The notes beneath the pieces are model-generated. The model made no database searches and was not told the DNA's origin. It saw only the letters and a list, made by a program, of their open reading frames with translations. A DNA stretch of 64,000 bases from Microvirga flocculans ATCC BAA-817 (lineage in GTDB: Bacteria > Pseudomonadota > Alphaproteobacteria > Rhizobiales > Beijerinckiaceae), in NCBI RefSeq assembly GCF_000518665.1, contig NZ_JAEA01000001.1, positions 248,001-312,000 on the forward strand, written 5' to 3'. This document shows, in pieces, positions 27,074 to 35,124 of this stretch. Made by a program: the position numbers and the translations under genes. How positions within the stretch are numbered: the stretch's first letter is position 1; each line of letters begins with the position of its first letter.

Positions 27074-27808
27074 TCATCGCTTGCCGGCGGCGAGGCATGT
27101 CTCGGCCTCGGCAATCGCCTGCGGCTCTCCAACATGCAGCCATTGTCCCTCCATGCACAAGCCGTAGAGGCGGCCCTTCGCGATGGCGCGGTCGTAGAAG
27201 GCATTGGCGGAGAAGGCTCCGTCGGGCGTGCCGTGAACGAGTTCCGGCTTCACGATGGCCACGCCCGCATAGGCGAAAGGAGCGCTCGGATCCGTTCCGC
27301 GGCGGCGCAGGAGGCCGCTTTCGTCCATGTGAAAATCGCCGGGCCCTTCGAATCCGATGCTTGTGGATAAAGGCGCCACGAGCATCAGGATGTCCATCCG
27401 CTCCGGGTCCCAGGCCTTCACGAGGCGCTTGAGGTTGGGCTCCTCACCCTCGATCCAGAGCGAATCGGAGTTGAAGGTGATGAAGGGCTCGTCGCCCAAA
27501 AGCGGCAGGGCCTTCTTCACGCCGCCGCCGGTTTCCAGGAGTTCGGCGCGCTCGTCCGAGATGACGATGCGCGGCATCGTGCGGGTCCGCAGATGCGCCT
27601 CGAGCATGTCGGCGAAGTGATGCACGTTCACCACCACCGACTCGATGCCCGCCTCGTGGAGCTTGTCGAGGGTGAAGTCGATGAGGCTCCTTCCCGCCAC
27701 CTTCACGAGAGGCTTCGGCATGGTCGCCGTGATCGGCAGCATGCGCTTGCCTAAGCCTGCGGCGAGGACGATGGCTCGATGAGGGGCACGCGGAAAGGTC
27801 TGGGACAA
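27074..27808 (-). CDS. murU: Nucleotidyltransferase, N-acetylmuramate-1-phosphate uridylyltransferase type
   Basis: A 244-residue nucleotidyltransferase. The signature is AIVLAAGLGKRMLPITATMP followed by KPLVKVAGRSLIDFTLDKL; the metal-binding Asp is in FITFNSDSLW. MurU makes UDP-MurNAc from MurNAc-1-P in the fosfomycin-bypassing recycling route known from Pseudomonas, working after the kinase AmgK. The upstream gene encodes an AmgK-like kinase domain, and the two are 9 bases apart, which supports the MurU call. The substrate is inferred from this context. Confidence 0.88.
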   Translation of the reverse strand: MSQTFPRAPHRAIVLAAGLGKRMLPITATMPKPLVKVAGRSLIDFTLDKLHEAGIESVVVNVHHFADMLEAHLRTRTMPRIVISDERAELLETGGGVKKALPLLGDEPFITFNSDSLWIEGEEPNLKRLVKAWDPERMDILMLVAPLSTSIGFEGPGDFHMDESGLLRRRGTDPSAPFAYAGVAIVKPELVHGTPDGAFSANAFYDRAIAKGRLYGLCMEGQWLHVGEPQAIAEAETCLAAGKR

Positions 27809-27817
27809 GGATCGGGC

Positions 27818-29404
27818 TCAGGATGAGGAAGGCTCGTCATCCGCATGCGGGATGAGCCTCGGCAGATATTTCTCATACCAGCCTTTGAGCTTCCCCAGGG
27901 CCGGATGGGCGAGGTTGCGGATGAGATAGGCCTCGATCCGCGGCAGGTGCTTGAGGTAATGCGGCTTGCCGTCCCGCCGGTCGAGGCGCGCGAAGATGCC
28001 GAGGATCTTGGTGGCGCGCTGCCCCGCTATGATGGCGTAGGCGCGGGCGAAGGCCGACACGTCGAAATCGGGATCCGCGCTCTTCCGCTCGCGGGCATAG
28101 AGGCCGATGAGCTTCAGCTCGAGTTCCGGCGGCACGGTCACGCGCGCATCCTGCAGGAGCGAGGCGACGTCGTAGGCGGGCGAGCCCAGCACCGCGTCCT
28201 GGAAATCGATCAGGCCGACGCGCTGCAAACCCTGGCGCTCCGGCAGCCAGATCAGGTTGGGCGAATGGTAGTCGCGCAGGGTCCAGGTGGCGGGGGCGGA
28301 CAGCACCTCGCCCAGGGTCTCGGTCCAGAGATTGACGAATTCCGCGCGGGCCGAGCCGGAGAGATGCGTGCCGATGATGTGCGGCACATACCAGTCGAGC
28401 AGCAGCTCCACCTCGATGAGGAGCGCTTCGAGGTCGTAGGGCGGGATCGCGTGATCGATGCCCTCGGCCACGGGCAGGACCTGCGGCAGGGTGTGGCCGT
28501 GGAGCTGCGCCAGGAGCCGCGTGGCCTCTGCGTAGCGCTCCGGGATCGGGCCGTCCGCGTCGGCGAAGGGTTCCGAGCCGAGGTCCTCGATGAGGAGGAG
28601 GCCAGCCTCCAGGTCCTCGCCGTAGATATACGGGGCGCTGTAGCCAAGGGCGCGCAGGCCCTTGTCCATGGCCACGAACGCATGGACGGTCTCGGCGAGC
28701 TTCGCGATGGTGGTGTAGGGCTTGCCGCGCCTGACCGCGGGCCCGACCGGGCGCGGCGGCGAGATCATCAGGAGCGCGGTTTCGCCAGTCGGCTTCACGA
28801 GGTGCTCGTAGGACCGGATCACAGAGGCATCGCTCGGCATGGGCTGGCGCTTGGCATCGCCCCAGCCGCAGCGCTCCACGAGATTCCGGTAGGCCTTCAT
28901 GCGCTGGAGGCGGGAGGCGAAGGCGCCCGTGCCGGTGAGCATGGCGAGCCGCCCCCTGCCCTGGCTGCCGGGGGCGAAATCCAGGCGGATGTCGAGATGC
29001 TCGGGTTTGAGCGCATCCTCGGCCCGTTCCGGCCATTCCACGAGGGCGATGGCGTTCTCCGTCATCTCGTCCCAGCCGAGCTCCGTCAGCTCGTAGCCGC
29101 CGGAGAGACGGTAGAAATCCGCATGGACGATGGGGCATTGCGGGCCGTCATAGACCTGCATCAGGGTGAAGGTCGGGCTCGGAACCTCGAGCTCCGCATC
29201 GCCTGCGAGAAGGCGCACCAGGGCGCGGGCGAGCGTGGTCTTGCCGGCGCCCAGGCCGCCGGAGAGGGTGACGAGATCGCCGGGCCGGAGCTCCTCGGCC
29301 AGGACCTTCGCGAAGCGCTCCGTCGATTCGTGGTCGGGAAGCCTCACGATCCATGCGGCCTGCAAAATTTCCTGCTCGGGCATGAGAGCCAATCCATTCA
29401 CCAT
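27818..29404 (-). CDS. Fusion: TsaE ATPase domain + AmgK-like aminoglycoside-phosphotransferase domain
   Basis: A 528-residue two-domain protein. Residues 1-160 are TsaE (YjeE): Walker A TLSGGLGAGKTTLARALVRL, then PSPTFTLMQVYDG, HADFYRLSGGYELTELGWDE and IALVEWPERAE; TsaE drives t6A tRNA modification with TsaB/TsaD. Residues about 170-520 are an APH-fold kinase like AmgK (anomeric MurNAc kinase): WTLRDYHSPNLIWL holds the catalytic Asp and Asn, and GLIDFQDAVLGSPAYDVASL the metal-binding site. MurU is encoded next. The start at 29404 lies 8 bases after the kinase gene stop. I see no frame break between the domains, so the fusion looks real; similar fusions are known in Hyphomicrobiales. Confidence 0.9.
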   Translation of the reverse strand: MVNGLALMPEQEILQAAWIVRLPDHESTERFAKVLAEELRPGDLVTLSGGLGAGKTTLARALVRLLAGDAELEVPSPTFTLMQVYDGPQCPIVHADFYRLSGGYELTELGWDEMTENAIALVEWPERAEDALKPEHLDIRLDFAPGSQGRGRLAMLTGTGAFASRLQRMKAYRNLVERCGWGDAKRQPMPSDASVIRSYEHLVKPTGETALLMISPPRPVGPAVRRGKPYTTIAKLAETVHAFVAMDKGLRALGYSAPYIYGEDLEAGLLLIEDLGSEPFADADGPIPERYAEATRLLAQLHGHTLPQVLPVAEGIDHAIPPYDLEALLIEVELLLDWYVPHIIGTHLSGSARAEFVNLWTETLGEVLSAPATWTLRDYHSPNLIWLPERQGLQRVGLIDFQDAVLGSPAYDVASLLQDARVTVPPELELKLIGLYARERKSADPDFDVSAFARAYAIIAGQRATKILGIFARLDRRDGKPHYLKHLPRIEAYLIRNLAHPALGKLKGWYEKYLPRLIPHADDEPSSS

Positions 29405-29412
29405 CGCTGTTC

Positions 29413-31980
29413 CTATTCGGCTGCGATTGGAGTTAGCGCAGATTGCCCGGATCGGCCATCCGAAGGCGTCTCATGTCGCTCATTGGGGAAGATGCAGGTC
29501 ACCGTGGTGCCCATCCCCGGAGCGGACGCCACGTCGATGCGGCCGCCATGCAGCTCCACGAAGGAGCGCACGATGGAGAGGCCCAGGCCCACGCCGCGGT
29601 GGCGGGTGCCCAGCGTGTGGCTTTCGAAGCGCTCGAAGATCCGCGCCTTGATCTCGGCCGGGATGCCGAGCCCCTGGTCCTTCACCTCGAAGATCACCTC
29701 GCCGCCGCGCTTGCGGGCCGAGACGGTGATCGTCTGGCCGGGGGACGAGAAGCCGACCGCGTTGGAGAGCAGGTTGAACAGGATCTGACGCACGCGCTTG
29801 CCGTCGGCGACGAAGGTGCCGATGTCGTCCGGCGCATCGATCACCACCTTCAGCGCCGATTCGGCGAGCCGGTCCTCCAGGCCGCGCATGGCGGCCTCGA
29901 TGGTGGAGCGGATGTCCACGATTTCCGGCGTCAGCTCCAGCGAACCGGTGTCGATGGAGGCGAGGTCGAGAATGTCGTTGAGGATCGCCAGCAGCGATGC
30001 CGACGAGCGCATGATGTGATCGGCGTAATCGCGCTGGCGCGGGTTGAGCGCGCCCACCGTCTCGTCGCCGAGAAGCTGCGTGAAGCCGATGATGTTGGTG
30101 AGCGGCGAGCGCAGCTCGTAGGAGACGTGATGGACGAATTCGTCGCGCAGCCGCGAGGCGCGCTCCAGCGCCTCGTTGCGCTCGGTCAGCGCGCGCTCCA
30201 CGTTCACGCTCGCGGTCACGTCGGTGAAGCTCAGGAGCGTCGCGCCGTCCGGCAGGGGCTGCGCGGTGCAGTCGAGGGATGAGCCGTCCTGCCGTTCGAT
30301 CCGGCAGGACAGGCCCATGCGCATGTCGGCAAGACCCGCCACGGCGCCGCGAATGTCGATCCAGGGCTCGTCCTGCGGCGCCATGGGGCGGCAGGCCCTG
30401 ATGATCGTGTCGATATGCGGGTTCTCGGCCGTCATCTCGGAGGAGAGATTCCACATGTCGGCGAAGGCGCGGTTGTGCAGCTTGAGGCGTCCGTCCGAGC
30501 CGAACACGGCGACACCCTCCTTCAGGGTGTCGAGGGTTTCGCTCTGCACGCGGGTCAGCGAATGGACCTGCGAGGCCAGCTCGAAACGCTCGCTCACGTC
30601 GTCGAAGAGATAGGTCACGCCGCCCTGGGGATTGGGGTTGATGACCACGCGCAGGGTGCGCCGGTCCGGCAGGTGCCACCAGATCTGCTGCTGCTCCACG
30701 GAGCGGTAGCCTTGCAGGAAATCGGCCTTCCAGGCGCGGAAATCCGCCTGTTCGGGAAGCTTGCGCGCCGCGCGCAGCCTGTCGAGAACCTCGCTGTCCG
30801 TGGGGCGCGAGGCGAGGAAGGCGGCATCGAGGCCCCAGAGCTGCTGATAGGCGGCGTTGCTGAAGATGAGGTTCTGCGATCCGTCGAAGATGGCGACCGC
30901 CGTGGGCAGCTGATCGAGGGTGCGCACATGGGCGTCCATCTGGCGCTGCAGGTCGGTGCGGACCGCTTCCAGCTCCGACACGTCGACGGCGATGCCCGCG
31001 CAGCCGCCGGCGGTGGGACGCTCGATCACGTCGAGCACCGCGCGATGGCCGGCCACCACGGCGGTCACGCGGCCCGAGAAGGTGGCGCCGGCCTGGCGGC
31101 TGCGGCGGGCCTCTTCGCGGGTCGGCGCGCTCAGGAGTTCGAGGGAACGGTTGATTGCATCGTCGAGGTCGCGGGCTTCGACCGAACGCAGATAGGCCTG
31201 GTTCGCCCAGAGCAGCCGGTCCTCCATGTCGCGGATCCAGAGAGGATAAGCCACGTCGTCGAGGAGCATGGTCATGGAGCGCAGGTCGCTGCGCGCCGTC
31301 GCCAAGTTGGCCTGCGTCCTCAGGAGCTCGGCCCGGTCGCCGGTCACGTCCCGCAGGCGCAGGATCGCCCGTCCGCCGATGGTGCGTCCCTCCACGTCGA
31401 TGAAGCGGTTGCCGAGGCCCCGTGCCGTCAGGCGGAAGGCCTGTCCCCGATCCTTGAGCTGCTCCAGGGCGCTTTCCACGCTGGCGGCATCGGCGGCGGA
31501 AAGCCACGTGCCGAAGGCCAGGGCGCGCTGCGCGGGCGCGTTCTCTCCGATGATGGAAGGATCGCCCTGGAAGCGCGGTTCCCCGTCGCGTCCGTTCCAG
31601 CTCACCAGGAGCTGCCGCTCCGAACCCATGAGGAGGGCGGCGAGGTCGTCCGCGCCGCGCAGCGCCGCGATCTCGTTGCGCAGGGTTCGCTCCATGCGGG
31701 CCGAGCGCTTCTGCTCGCGCATCAGGAGCATGGCCGTGGTGGTCGAAAAGGCGAGGAGCCCCATGAAGAGGCCGAAATAGACGGCGTTGTGCAGGTCGAG
31801 GCCGTGCAGGAAGCCGATGAGGTCCGAGGCCTCCTCCGCGAAGGGCAGATTCAGGGTGCTGGCGAGCGCCGCCTTCGAGGTTCCGGCGAGCAGCACCAGG
31901 GACAGGGGCATGCGGCCCGAGCCGACGGGAGAGCCTCTCCTGTCCTTGCTGCCGTCCTGACGCTCCCCGTGCCCGGCCAT
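29413..31980 (-). CDS. divL: DivL-like PAS sensor kinase with Tyr at the phospho-acceptor position
   Basis: An 855-residue protein. It has N-terminal hydrophobic segments (MPLSLVLLAG and VYFGLFMGLLAFSTTTAML), several PAS domains (about residues 240-350, 370-470 and 480-600), then a histidine-kinase core. The H-box reads DEFVHHVSYELRSPLTNI: Tyr 621 (codon 30118-30120) stands where SHELRTPL kinases have His, as in Caulobacter DivL (Tyr 550). The ATP domain keeps its N, G1 and G2 boxes (QILFNLLSNAVGFSSPGQTI, VKDQGLGIPAEI, GVGLGLSIVRSFVELHGG). DivL works in the CckA/DivK cell-cycle pathway. The ATG at 31980 is chosen; an in-frame TTG at 32034 is possible. First gene of the operon to addA. Confidence 0.88.
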   Translation of the reverse strand: MAGHGERQDGSKDRRGSPVGSGRMPLSLVLLAGTSKAALASTLNLPFAEEASDLIGFLHGLDLHNAVYFGLFMGLLAFSTTTAMLLMREQKRSARMERTLRNEIAALRGADDLAALLMGSERQLLVSWNGRDGEPRFQGDPSIIGENAPAQRALAFGTWLSAADAASVESALEQLKDRGQAFRLTARGLGNRFIDVEGRTIGGRAILRLRDVTGDRAELLRTQANLATARSDLRSMTMLLDDVAYPLWIRDMEDRLLWANQAYLRSVEARDLDDAINRSLELLSAPTREEARRSRQAGATFSGRVTAVVAGHRAVLDVIERPTAGGCAGIAVDVSELEAVRTDLQRQMDAHVRTLDQLPTAVAIFDGSQNLIFSNAAYQQLWGLDAAFLASRPTDSEVLDRLRAARKLPEQADFRAWKADFLQGYRSVEQQQIWWHLPDRRTLRVVINPNPQGGVTYLFDDVSERFELASQVHSLTRVQSETLDTLKEGVAVFGSDGRLKLHNRAFADMWNLSSEMTAENPHIDTIIRACRPMAPQDEPWIDIRGAVAGLADMRMGLSCRIERQDGSSLDCTAQPLPDGATLLSFTDVTASVNVERALTERNEALERASRLRDEFVHHVSYELRSPLTNIIGFTQLLGDETVGALNPRQRDYADHIMRSSASLLAILNDILDLASIDTGSLELTPEIVDIRSTIEAAMRGLEDRLAESALKVVIDAPDDIGTFVADGKRVRQILFNLLSNAVGFSSPGQTITVSARKRGGEVIFEVKDQGLGIPAEIKARIFERFESHTLGTRHRGVGLGLSIVRSFVELHGGRIDVASAPGMGTTVTCIFPNERHETPSDGRSGQSALTPIAAE

Positions 31981-32291
31981 GCCGTGCTGCCCTTCCTTCT
32001 TCGGCGGCCCGACGAACAGGCCAAGTTGGATCAATCCCCGGCTGCGCTGCTCAACGCCACAGAGGTCAACCGTCTACGCATGAACGGAACTGCCGGCGCA
32101 GGTTTGAGGCCGAAGCACAGCCGGTCGATTCGCGTTCACTCTAGACCACCCCCGACTCCGCCAGGAAGAGGGTTAACACGCGCTTAAACTTCCTTTGGAG
32201 AAGCTGTGCGCAATTCGTCGAACCATATTGCATTTGTGACACACACATGCCGCTGCGACAGAGGGCTCGATTCGACGAAGGGCAGGCCAAA
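31981..32291. other. Upstream region of the DivL-like gene
   Basis: No credible gene; one minus-strand frame here is the read-through tail of a frame overlapping ahcY. It must hold the promoter for the minus-strand divL-to-addA operon, but I could not fix -35/-10 boxes. The ahcY terminator marks its far end. Confidence 0.4.
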
Positions 32292-32318
32292 GAAAAAGCC
32301 CGGCCTGAGGCCGGGCTT
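32292..32318 (-). terminator. Rho-independent terminator of ahcY
   Basis: A perfect 10-bp stem (AAGCCCGGCC 32296-32305; GGCCGGGCTT 32309-32318) with loop TGA. On the minus strand the stem runs into TTTTTC (plus 32292-32297). It is 29 bases after the ahcY stop. Confidence 0.93.
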
Positions 32319-32347
32319 CCCTCTTTCGTCCAGAATCTGCGAACCGG

Positions 32348-33748
32348 TCAGTAGCGGTAGTGGTCCGGCTTGAACGGGCCAGTTTCCTTGACGCCGATAT
32401 AGGACGCCTGGTCGGGACGCAGCTTGGTGAGCTTCACGCCGATCTTCTCCAGGTGCAGGGCGGCGACCTTCTCGTCCAGGTGCTTGGGCAGGGTGTAGAC
32501 CTTGCGCTCGTACTTGCCCTGGTTGGCGAAGAGCTCGATCTGGGCGAGGGTCTGGTTCGTGAACGAGGCCGACATCACGAAGGACGGATGGCCCATGGCG
32601 TTGCCGAGATTCACGAGGCGGCCTTCCGAGAGCAGGATGATGCGGTGCCCGTCGGGGAACTCGATCTCGTCCACCTGCGGCTTCACGTTGTTCCACTTGA
32701 GGTTCTTGAGAGCCGCGACCTGGATCTCGTTGTCGAAGTGGCCGATGTTGCAGACGATGGCCCGGTCCTTCATCGCGCGCATGTGCTCGATGGTGATCAC
32801 GTCCTTGTTGCCGGTGGCGGTGACGAAGATGTCGGCGCGGGGAGCCGCGTCTTCCATCGTCGTGACCTCATAGCCCTCCATGGCGGCCTGGAGCGCGCAG
32901 ATCGGATCGACCTCCGAAACCAGCACGCGGCAGCCGGCCTGACGGAGCGAAGCGGCGGAGCCCTTGCCCACGTCGCCGAAGCCCGCGACCATGGCGACCT
33001 TGCCGGCCATCATCACGTCCGTGCCACGGCGAATGCCGTCGACGAGGGACTCGCGGCAGCCGTAGAGATTGTCGAACTTCGACTTCGTCACCGAGTCGTT
33101 CACGTTGATCGCAGGGAAGAGGAGCTTGCCCTCCTTCTCCATGATGTAGAGGCGGTGCACGCCGGTGGTGGTCTCTTCCGACACGCCCTTGATGGAGGCG
33201 GCGAGCTTCGCGAACCAGCCCTTCGGCTTCTCGGAGAGCAGGCGCTTGATCAGCGCGAAGAAGACCTCTTCCTCTTCCGATCCCGGCTTGTCGAGGAAGG
33301 CCACGTCGCCCTGCTCGGCGCGCAGGCCCATATGGACCAGCATGGTCGCGTCGCCGCCGTCGTCGAGGATCATGTTCGGCATGCCGCCGTCGTGCCAGTC
33401 GAACAGCTTGGCGGTGTAGTCCCAGTATTCCTTCAGGGTCTCGCCCTTATAGGCGAAGACCGGGATGCCGGCGGCGGCGATGGCGGCGGCGGCGTGGTCC
33501 TGGGTCGAATAGATGTTGCAGGAGACCCAGCGGATGTCGGCGCCGAGAGCCTTGAGCGTCTCGATCAGCACCGCGGTCTGGATGGTCATGTGGAGGGAGC
33601 CGGCGATGCGGGCGCCCTTCAGGGGCTGCTTCGGGCCGTATTCCTCGCGGACGGCCATGAGGCCCGGCATCTCGGTTTCCGCGATCGAGATTTCCTTGCG
33701 GCCGAAATCGGCAAGGCCGATGTCTTTGACGATGTAATCCTGTGCCAT
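32348..33748 (-). CDS. ahcY: Adenosylhomocysteinase
   Basis: A 466-residue NAD-dependent enzyme that splits S-adenosylhomocysteine into homocysteine and adenosine, relieving inhibition of methyltransferases. Visible are the substrate region [20 protein letters not shown], the NAD-binding loop [40 protein letters not shown], and the C-terminal [10 protein letters not shown] that reaches the NAD site of the neighbouring subunit. The ATG at 33748 begins the conserved [21 protein letters not shown] strong palindrome about 80 bases upstream is a likely operator. Confidence 0.98.
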   Translation of the reverse strand: MAQDYIVKDIGLADFGRKEISIAETEMPGLMAVREEYGPKQPLKGARIAGSLHMTIQTAVLIETLKALGADIRWVSCNIYSTQDHAAAAIAAAGIPVFAYKGETLKEYWDYTAKLFDWHDGGMPNMILDDGGDATMLVHMGLRAEQGDVAFLDKPGSEEEEVFFALIKRLLSEKPKGWFAKLAASIKGVSEETTTGVHRLYIMEKEGKLLFPAINVNDSVTKSKFDNLYGCRESLVDGIRRGTDVMMAGKVAMVAGFGDVGKGSAASLRQAGCRVLVSEVDPICALQAAMEGYEVTTMEDAAPRADIFVTATGNKDVITIEHMRAMKDRAIVCNIGHFDNEIQVAALKNLKWNNVKPQVDEIEFPDGHRIILLSEGRLVNLGNAMGHPSFVMSASFTNQTLAQIELFANQGKYERKVYTLPKHLDEKVAALHLEKIGVKLTKLRPDQASYIGVKETGPFKPDHYRY

Positions 33749-33825
33749 GTTGGCCTCTTTCTCTGCGTCCATTCGGGTGGAATTGGCGCAGTCTCTACCA
33801 GAGAGCCGGGGCAGAGGCAATCAAG

Positions 33826-33845
33826 ATATAAAGATGTCTTTATAT
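33826..33845. promoter_or_regulatory. Palindromic operator upstream of ahcY, SahR/SamR-like
   Basis: A perfect palindrome ATATAAAGA-TG-TCTTTATAT (9-bp arms), 11 bases after the HPr stop and about 80 before the ahcY ATG. AT-rich palindromes containing AAAGA/TCTTT upstream of ahcY and metH are bound by SahR, an ArsR-family SAH sensor described in Proteobacteria. I recall the resemblance but could not check the exact consensus. Confidence 0.65.
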
Positions 33846-33855
33846 GTTTTGCCGG

Positions 33856-34176
33856 TCACTCGTCCTCGCCGAACCGGTTGGCGAGGAGATCGTCGATGGC
33901 CTGGAGGCAGGCGGCTGCGTCCGCGCCCTTGGCGGTGACGGTGATCGTGGTGCCCTGGGCGGCCGCCAGGGTCAGGAGACCCATGATGGAGCGCCCGCCC
34001 ACGGTCTCGCCGCACCGGGTCACGGTCACGTCGGCGTCGAAGCGCTCGACGGTCTGAACGAACTTGGCGGAGGCGCGGGCATGCAGGCCGCGGCGGTTGA
34101 TGATGGGCAGTTCCCGGACCTCGGCCCCGTCGGGGATGGGAGCAGGGGGGCAGTCCTGATCGAGGGGCTGGTCCAT
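33856..34176 (-). CDS. HPr-type phosphocarrier protein
   Basis: A 106-residue phosphocarrier of the phosphotransferase system. The phospho-His motif is NRRGLHARASAKFVQTVE and the regulatory-Ser region VGGRSIMGLLTLAAAQGT, the site used by HPr kinase, whose gene is two genes upstream. The tail reads ADAAACLQAIDDLLANRFGE. The N-terminus is about 20 residues longer than E. coli HPr. ATG at 34176 is chosen; a GTG at 34185 overlapping the EIIA stop (GTGA) would add three residues. In alphaproteobacteria this HPr serves regulation rather than sugar uptake. Confidence 0.93.
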   Translation of the reverse strand: MDQPLDQDCPPAPIPDGAEVRELPIINRRGLHARASAKFVQTVERFDADVTVTRCGETVGGRSIMGLLTLAAAQGTTITVTAKGADAAACLQAIDDLLANRFGEDE

Positions 34177-34181
34177 GCTGG

Positions 34182-34580
34182 TCACTTTCCCGAGAGAACG
34201 CGCGAGGCGATGTTGATGTATTTGCGCCCGGCCTCCTGGGCATGGGACACCGCATCGGCCAGGGATTCCTCGTCGCGCACGCTGGCGAGCTTGATAAGCA
34301 TGGGCAGGTTGATCCCGGCCACCACCTCGACGGAGCCGTTCATGCAGGACAGGGCCAGGTTCGAGGGGGTGCCCCCGAACATGTCCGTCAGAACCACAAC
34401 CCCCTGGCCCGAATTGACCCGGCACACGGCGTCCATGATGTCCTTGCGCCGTGTTTCCATGTCGTCGTCGGGGCCGATCGTGATCGTTTCAAGCTGCTCC
34501 TGAGGTCCCACCACATGCTCGAGCGCCGCCTTGAATTCCGTCGCGAGCTGCCCGTGGGTGACGAGCACCATTCCAATCAT
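34182..34580 (-). CDS. PTS system EIIA component, mannose family
   Basis: A 132-residue EIIA(Man)-type protein. The phospho-acceptor His is near the N-terminus (MIGMVLVTHGQLATEFKAAL); GVVVLTDMFGGTPSNLAL and INLPMLIKLASVRDE are family hallmarks. No IIB, IIC or IID permease genes are near, so it is a regulatory EIIA of the kind encoded with HPr and HPr kinase in alphaproteobacteria. It is followed by HPr with a 5-base gap or a GTGA overlap, and is preceded by hprK with 88 bases between. Confidence 0.94.
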   Translation of the reverse strand: MIGMVLVTHGQLATEFKAALEHVVGPQEQLETITIGPDDDMETRRKDIMDAVCRVNSGQGVVVLTDMFGGTPSNLALSCMNGSVEVVAGINLPMLIKLASVRDEESLADAVSHAQEAGRKYINIASRVLSGK

Positions 34581-34668
34581 AATGTTCCAGGTCCGAACGC
34601 TCCGAGAGCGGAGCCGCTATTTTGTGCACCGCGAAGCCAAGCGCAAGAGCAATGAGAGGAAAAGTTCA

Positions 34669-35124
34669 TCACAGCGTCACCACCGTGTCGCAAACACCAC
34701 TCAGGCAACCCAGCGCGATGTCCGCGGAGCTTGCCCCGGCCTGCATCCGGACGCGAGGGATCATGACGCCGCAGAGCGCGATGCGCCGGTCGCTGTCCTC
34801 GGGGTAGCGGGCCACGTCCTCGCAGAGGTCGATCACCAGGCGGATGATTGCGGCCGGCTCGAAGGGCCGGCGGACGATTCCGAGGCCGAAGATCTCGATG
34901 CAGCCGTCCAGGGGCTCGACCGGGCGGGCCAGGAGCCGTCCGTGCCGCGCCTCGATCCGGGTCCGGTCGTCGCTGACCAGCCGCCCGAAGCGGCCCGCCC
35001 GGAGGGCCAGCGATACCACCTCGCGGGCGAGGGTCGACTTGCCCGACCCCGATGCGCCCCGGATCAGGAGCCCCGCCTCGCCGACGAGCACGCAGCCCGC
35101 GTGGATCGTCTGCGGGGCGCTCAA
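34669..35124 (-). CDS. hprK: HPr kinase/phosphorylase, short alphaproteobacterial form
   Basis: A 151-residue protein matching only the C-terminal catalytic domain of Gram-positive HprK, the usual form in alphaproteobacteria. Walker A is LIRGASGSGKSTLAREVV, followed by RLVSDDRTRIEARHGRLLA and the signature region IEIFGLGIVRRPFEPAAI. It phosphorylates HPr on Ser. The start overlaps the chvG stop (ATGA), so it is translated with the sensor kinase gene, tying PTS regulation to ChvG/ChvI. Confidence 0.93.
   Translation of the reverse strand: MSAPQTIHAGCVLVGEAGLLIRGASGSGKSTLAREVVSLALRAGRFGRLVSDDRTRIEARHGRLLARPVEPLDGCIEIFGLGIVRRPFEPAAIIRLVIDLCEDVARYPEDSDRRIALCGVMIPRVRMQAGASSADIALGCLSGVCDTVVTL

Noticed and set aside
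31981..32034. TTG start for the DivL-like kinase
   Set aside because: In frame and possible, but the ATG at 31980 is a stronger codon and AAGGAAGG lies upstream of it; kept as an alternative only.
32184..32696. A 170-codon minus-strand frame overlapping the ahcY 3' end
   Set aside because: Different frame from AhcY, runs through the ahcY terminator, no domain.
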